Origin: Pandoraea fibrosis
GTDB taxonomy: Bacteria; Pseudomonadota; Gammaproteobacteria; Burkholderiales; Burkholderiaceae
Length of the DNA: 64,000 nucleotides
NCBI RefSeq assembly: GCF_000807775.2
Contig: NZ_CP047385.1
Coordinates: 682,001 to 746,000 of the forward strand
Direction: 5' to 3'
In this document: positions 63,506 to 64,000 of the stretch, piece by piece
Numbering within the stretch: the first letter of the stretch is position 1
Layout: every line of letters starts with the position of its first letter
Notes under the pieces: generated by a model
What the model saw: the letters and a program-made list of their open reading frames with translations, nothing else
What the model was told of the DNA's origin: nothing
Database searches by the model: none
Program-made: the position numbers and the translations under genes

Positions 63506-64000
63506 TTAGCGAAAGCGCCCGATAGAGAACGGCGACAGGTCGATGGCAGGCCGCTCGCCCGTTACCAGCCCGGCAATCGTGCGGCCTGTCGACGCCGCCG
63601 CTGTCAGACCCACGTGACCGTGGCCAAAGGCATAGAACGCGTTCGGCACCTTCGAGGCGGCGCCAAGCACCGGCAATGAGTCGGGCGTGCTCGGGCGGAA
63701 GCCCTGCCAGCGCGCACCGTCGACCGATAGCGTCGGCTTCGTGCCTTTCACCGCTCGCGGAAACATTTTGTGCAACTGCCCCAGCAGGAGATCGGCACGT
63801 CGCCAGTTCGGTGGCGCTTGCAGCCCTGCGAGTTCGACCGTGCCTGCGCCGCGAAGGCGGCCGTTCATCGGCGTGGCGAACAGCTTGCCTTCGGCCCACA
63901 TGACAGGGCGTGATGGCATTTCGTCCGGTGCAGGAATTTCCACGTGATAGCCGCGCTCGGTATCGAAGACGATCCGGTCGCCCAACTGACGCACGAACGG
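63506..64000 (-). CDS. D-amino-acid dehydrogenase-like FAD protein, 3' part only
   Basis: Only the C-terminal part is inside the window; the gene continues past 64000. The visible residues contain RIVFDTERGYHVEIP and FRPSTPDSLPVLG, then AFGHGHVGLTAA with the conserved FAD-binding Gly-His-Gly, typical of DadA-type D-amino-acid dehydrogenases. The 5' half, with the dinucleotide-binding motif, is outside. It oxidises D-amino acids to keto acids. Regulation not visible. Confidence 0.85.
   Translation of the reverse strand, partial: PFVRQLGDRIVFDTERGYHVEIPAPDEMPSRPVMWAEGKLFATPMNGRLRGAGTVELAGLQAPPNWRRADLLLGQLHKMFPRAVKGTKPTLSVDGARWQGFRPSTPDSLPVLGAASKVPNAFYAFGHGHVGLTAAASTGRTIAGLVTGERPAIDLSPFSIGRFR

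Noticed and set aside
1..64000. Insertion sequence, integrase, CRISPR or tRNA-linked island
   Set aside because: I saw no transposase or integrase motif, no regularly spaced repeats and no tRNA-like cloverleaf. The only foreign-looking stretch is the LRR locus, and I found no boundary repeats around it.

Overview
The window is GC-rich, gene-dense bacterial chromosome with LysR, AraC and GntR regulators, AAHS and MHS major-facilitator carriers, a Bordetella-type porin, several ABC importers and a Ku/LigD pair. This mix points to a soil- or host-associated betaproteobacterium of the Burkholderiales, most like Pandoraea or a near relative. That placement rests on gene content only; no rRNA or tRNA lies in the window. 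I see no transposase, integrase or CRISPR array.

Layout. 0-10 kb: a small membrane protein, a glutathione transferase with a divergent LysR, then a second LysR followed by a four-gene aromatic-type set (two-domain extradiol-like VOC protein, class II aldolase-like protein, AAHS carrier, porin), and an aldo/keto reductase divergent from an AraC regulator. 10.7-15.6 kb: the NHEJ pair Ku-LigD plus two small unknown proteins. 15.5-23.2 kb: a 2-hydroxyacid dehydrogenase and a complete gentisate pathway on the minus strand (gentisate 1,2-dioxygenase, fumarylpyruvate hydrolase, maleylpyruvate isomerase, FAD hydroxylase, AAHS carrier) with a divergent LysR. 23.2-28.5 kb: ruvA alone between two LysR genes, an MHS carrier, and a GhrA-type dehydrogenase with a GntR/FCD regulator.

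28.5-39.9 kb: a tightly packed ten-gene minus-strand operon combining a complete dipeptide-type ABC importer with an AMP-forming acyl ligase, SDR, MDR dehydrogenase, hotdog thioesterase, DUF2817 peptidase-like protein and a VOC protein, which looks like uptake and CoA-linked breakdown of an unknown substrate. 40.1-45.6 kb: a LysR divergent from a polar amino-acid-type ABC importer that encloses a ureohydrolase and ends with RidA, probably for a guanidino compound. 45.6-52.7 kb: a secreted unknown protein, a LysR remnant, a hexapeptide acetyltransferase, and a NitT/TauT-type ABC importer divergent from a D-tartrate dehydratase-like enolase-superfamily enzyme. 52.8-54.7 kb: an SDR divergent from an AraC regulator.

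55.0-56.2 kb is the outlier: a locally AT-richer gene for a leucine-rich-repeat protein of the LPX class used by type III effectors (IpaH/SspH/YopM style), lacking the E3-ligase domain and any ATG near its 5' end. The window closes with an MHS carrier and an aspartoacylase-like hydrolase, a patatin-GntP permease pair, an HxlR regulator divergent from a frameshifted flavin oxidoreductase, and the 3' part of a DadA-like dehydrogenase running off the end.

The strongest leads are the LRR gene, the ten-gene operon, the guanidino operon, the isolated ruvA, and the aldolase-like protein that has lost most metal ligands.
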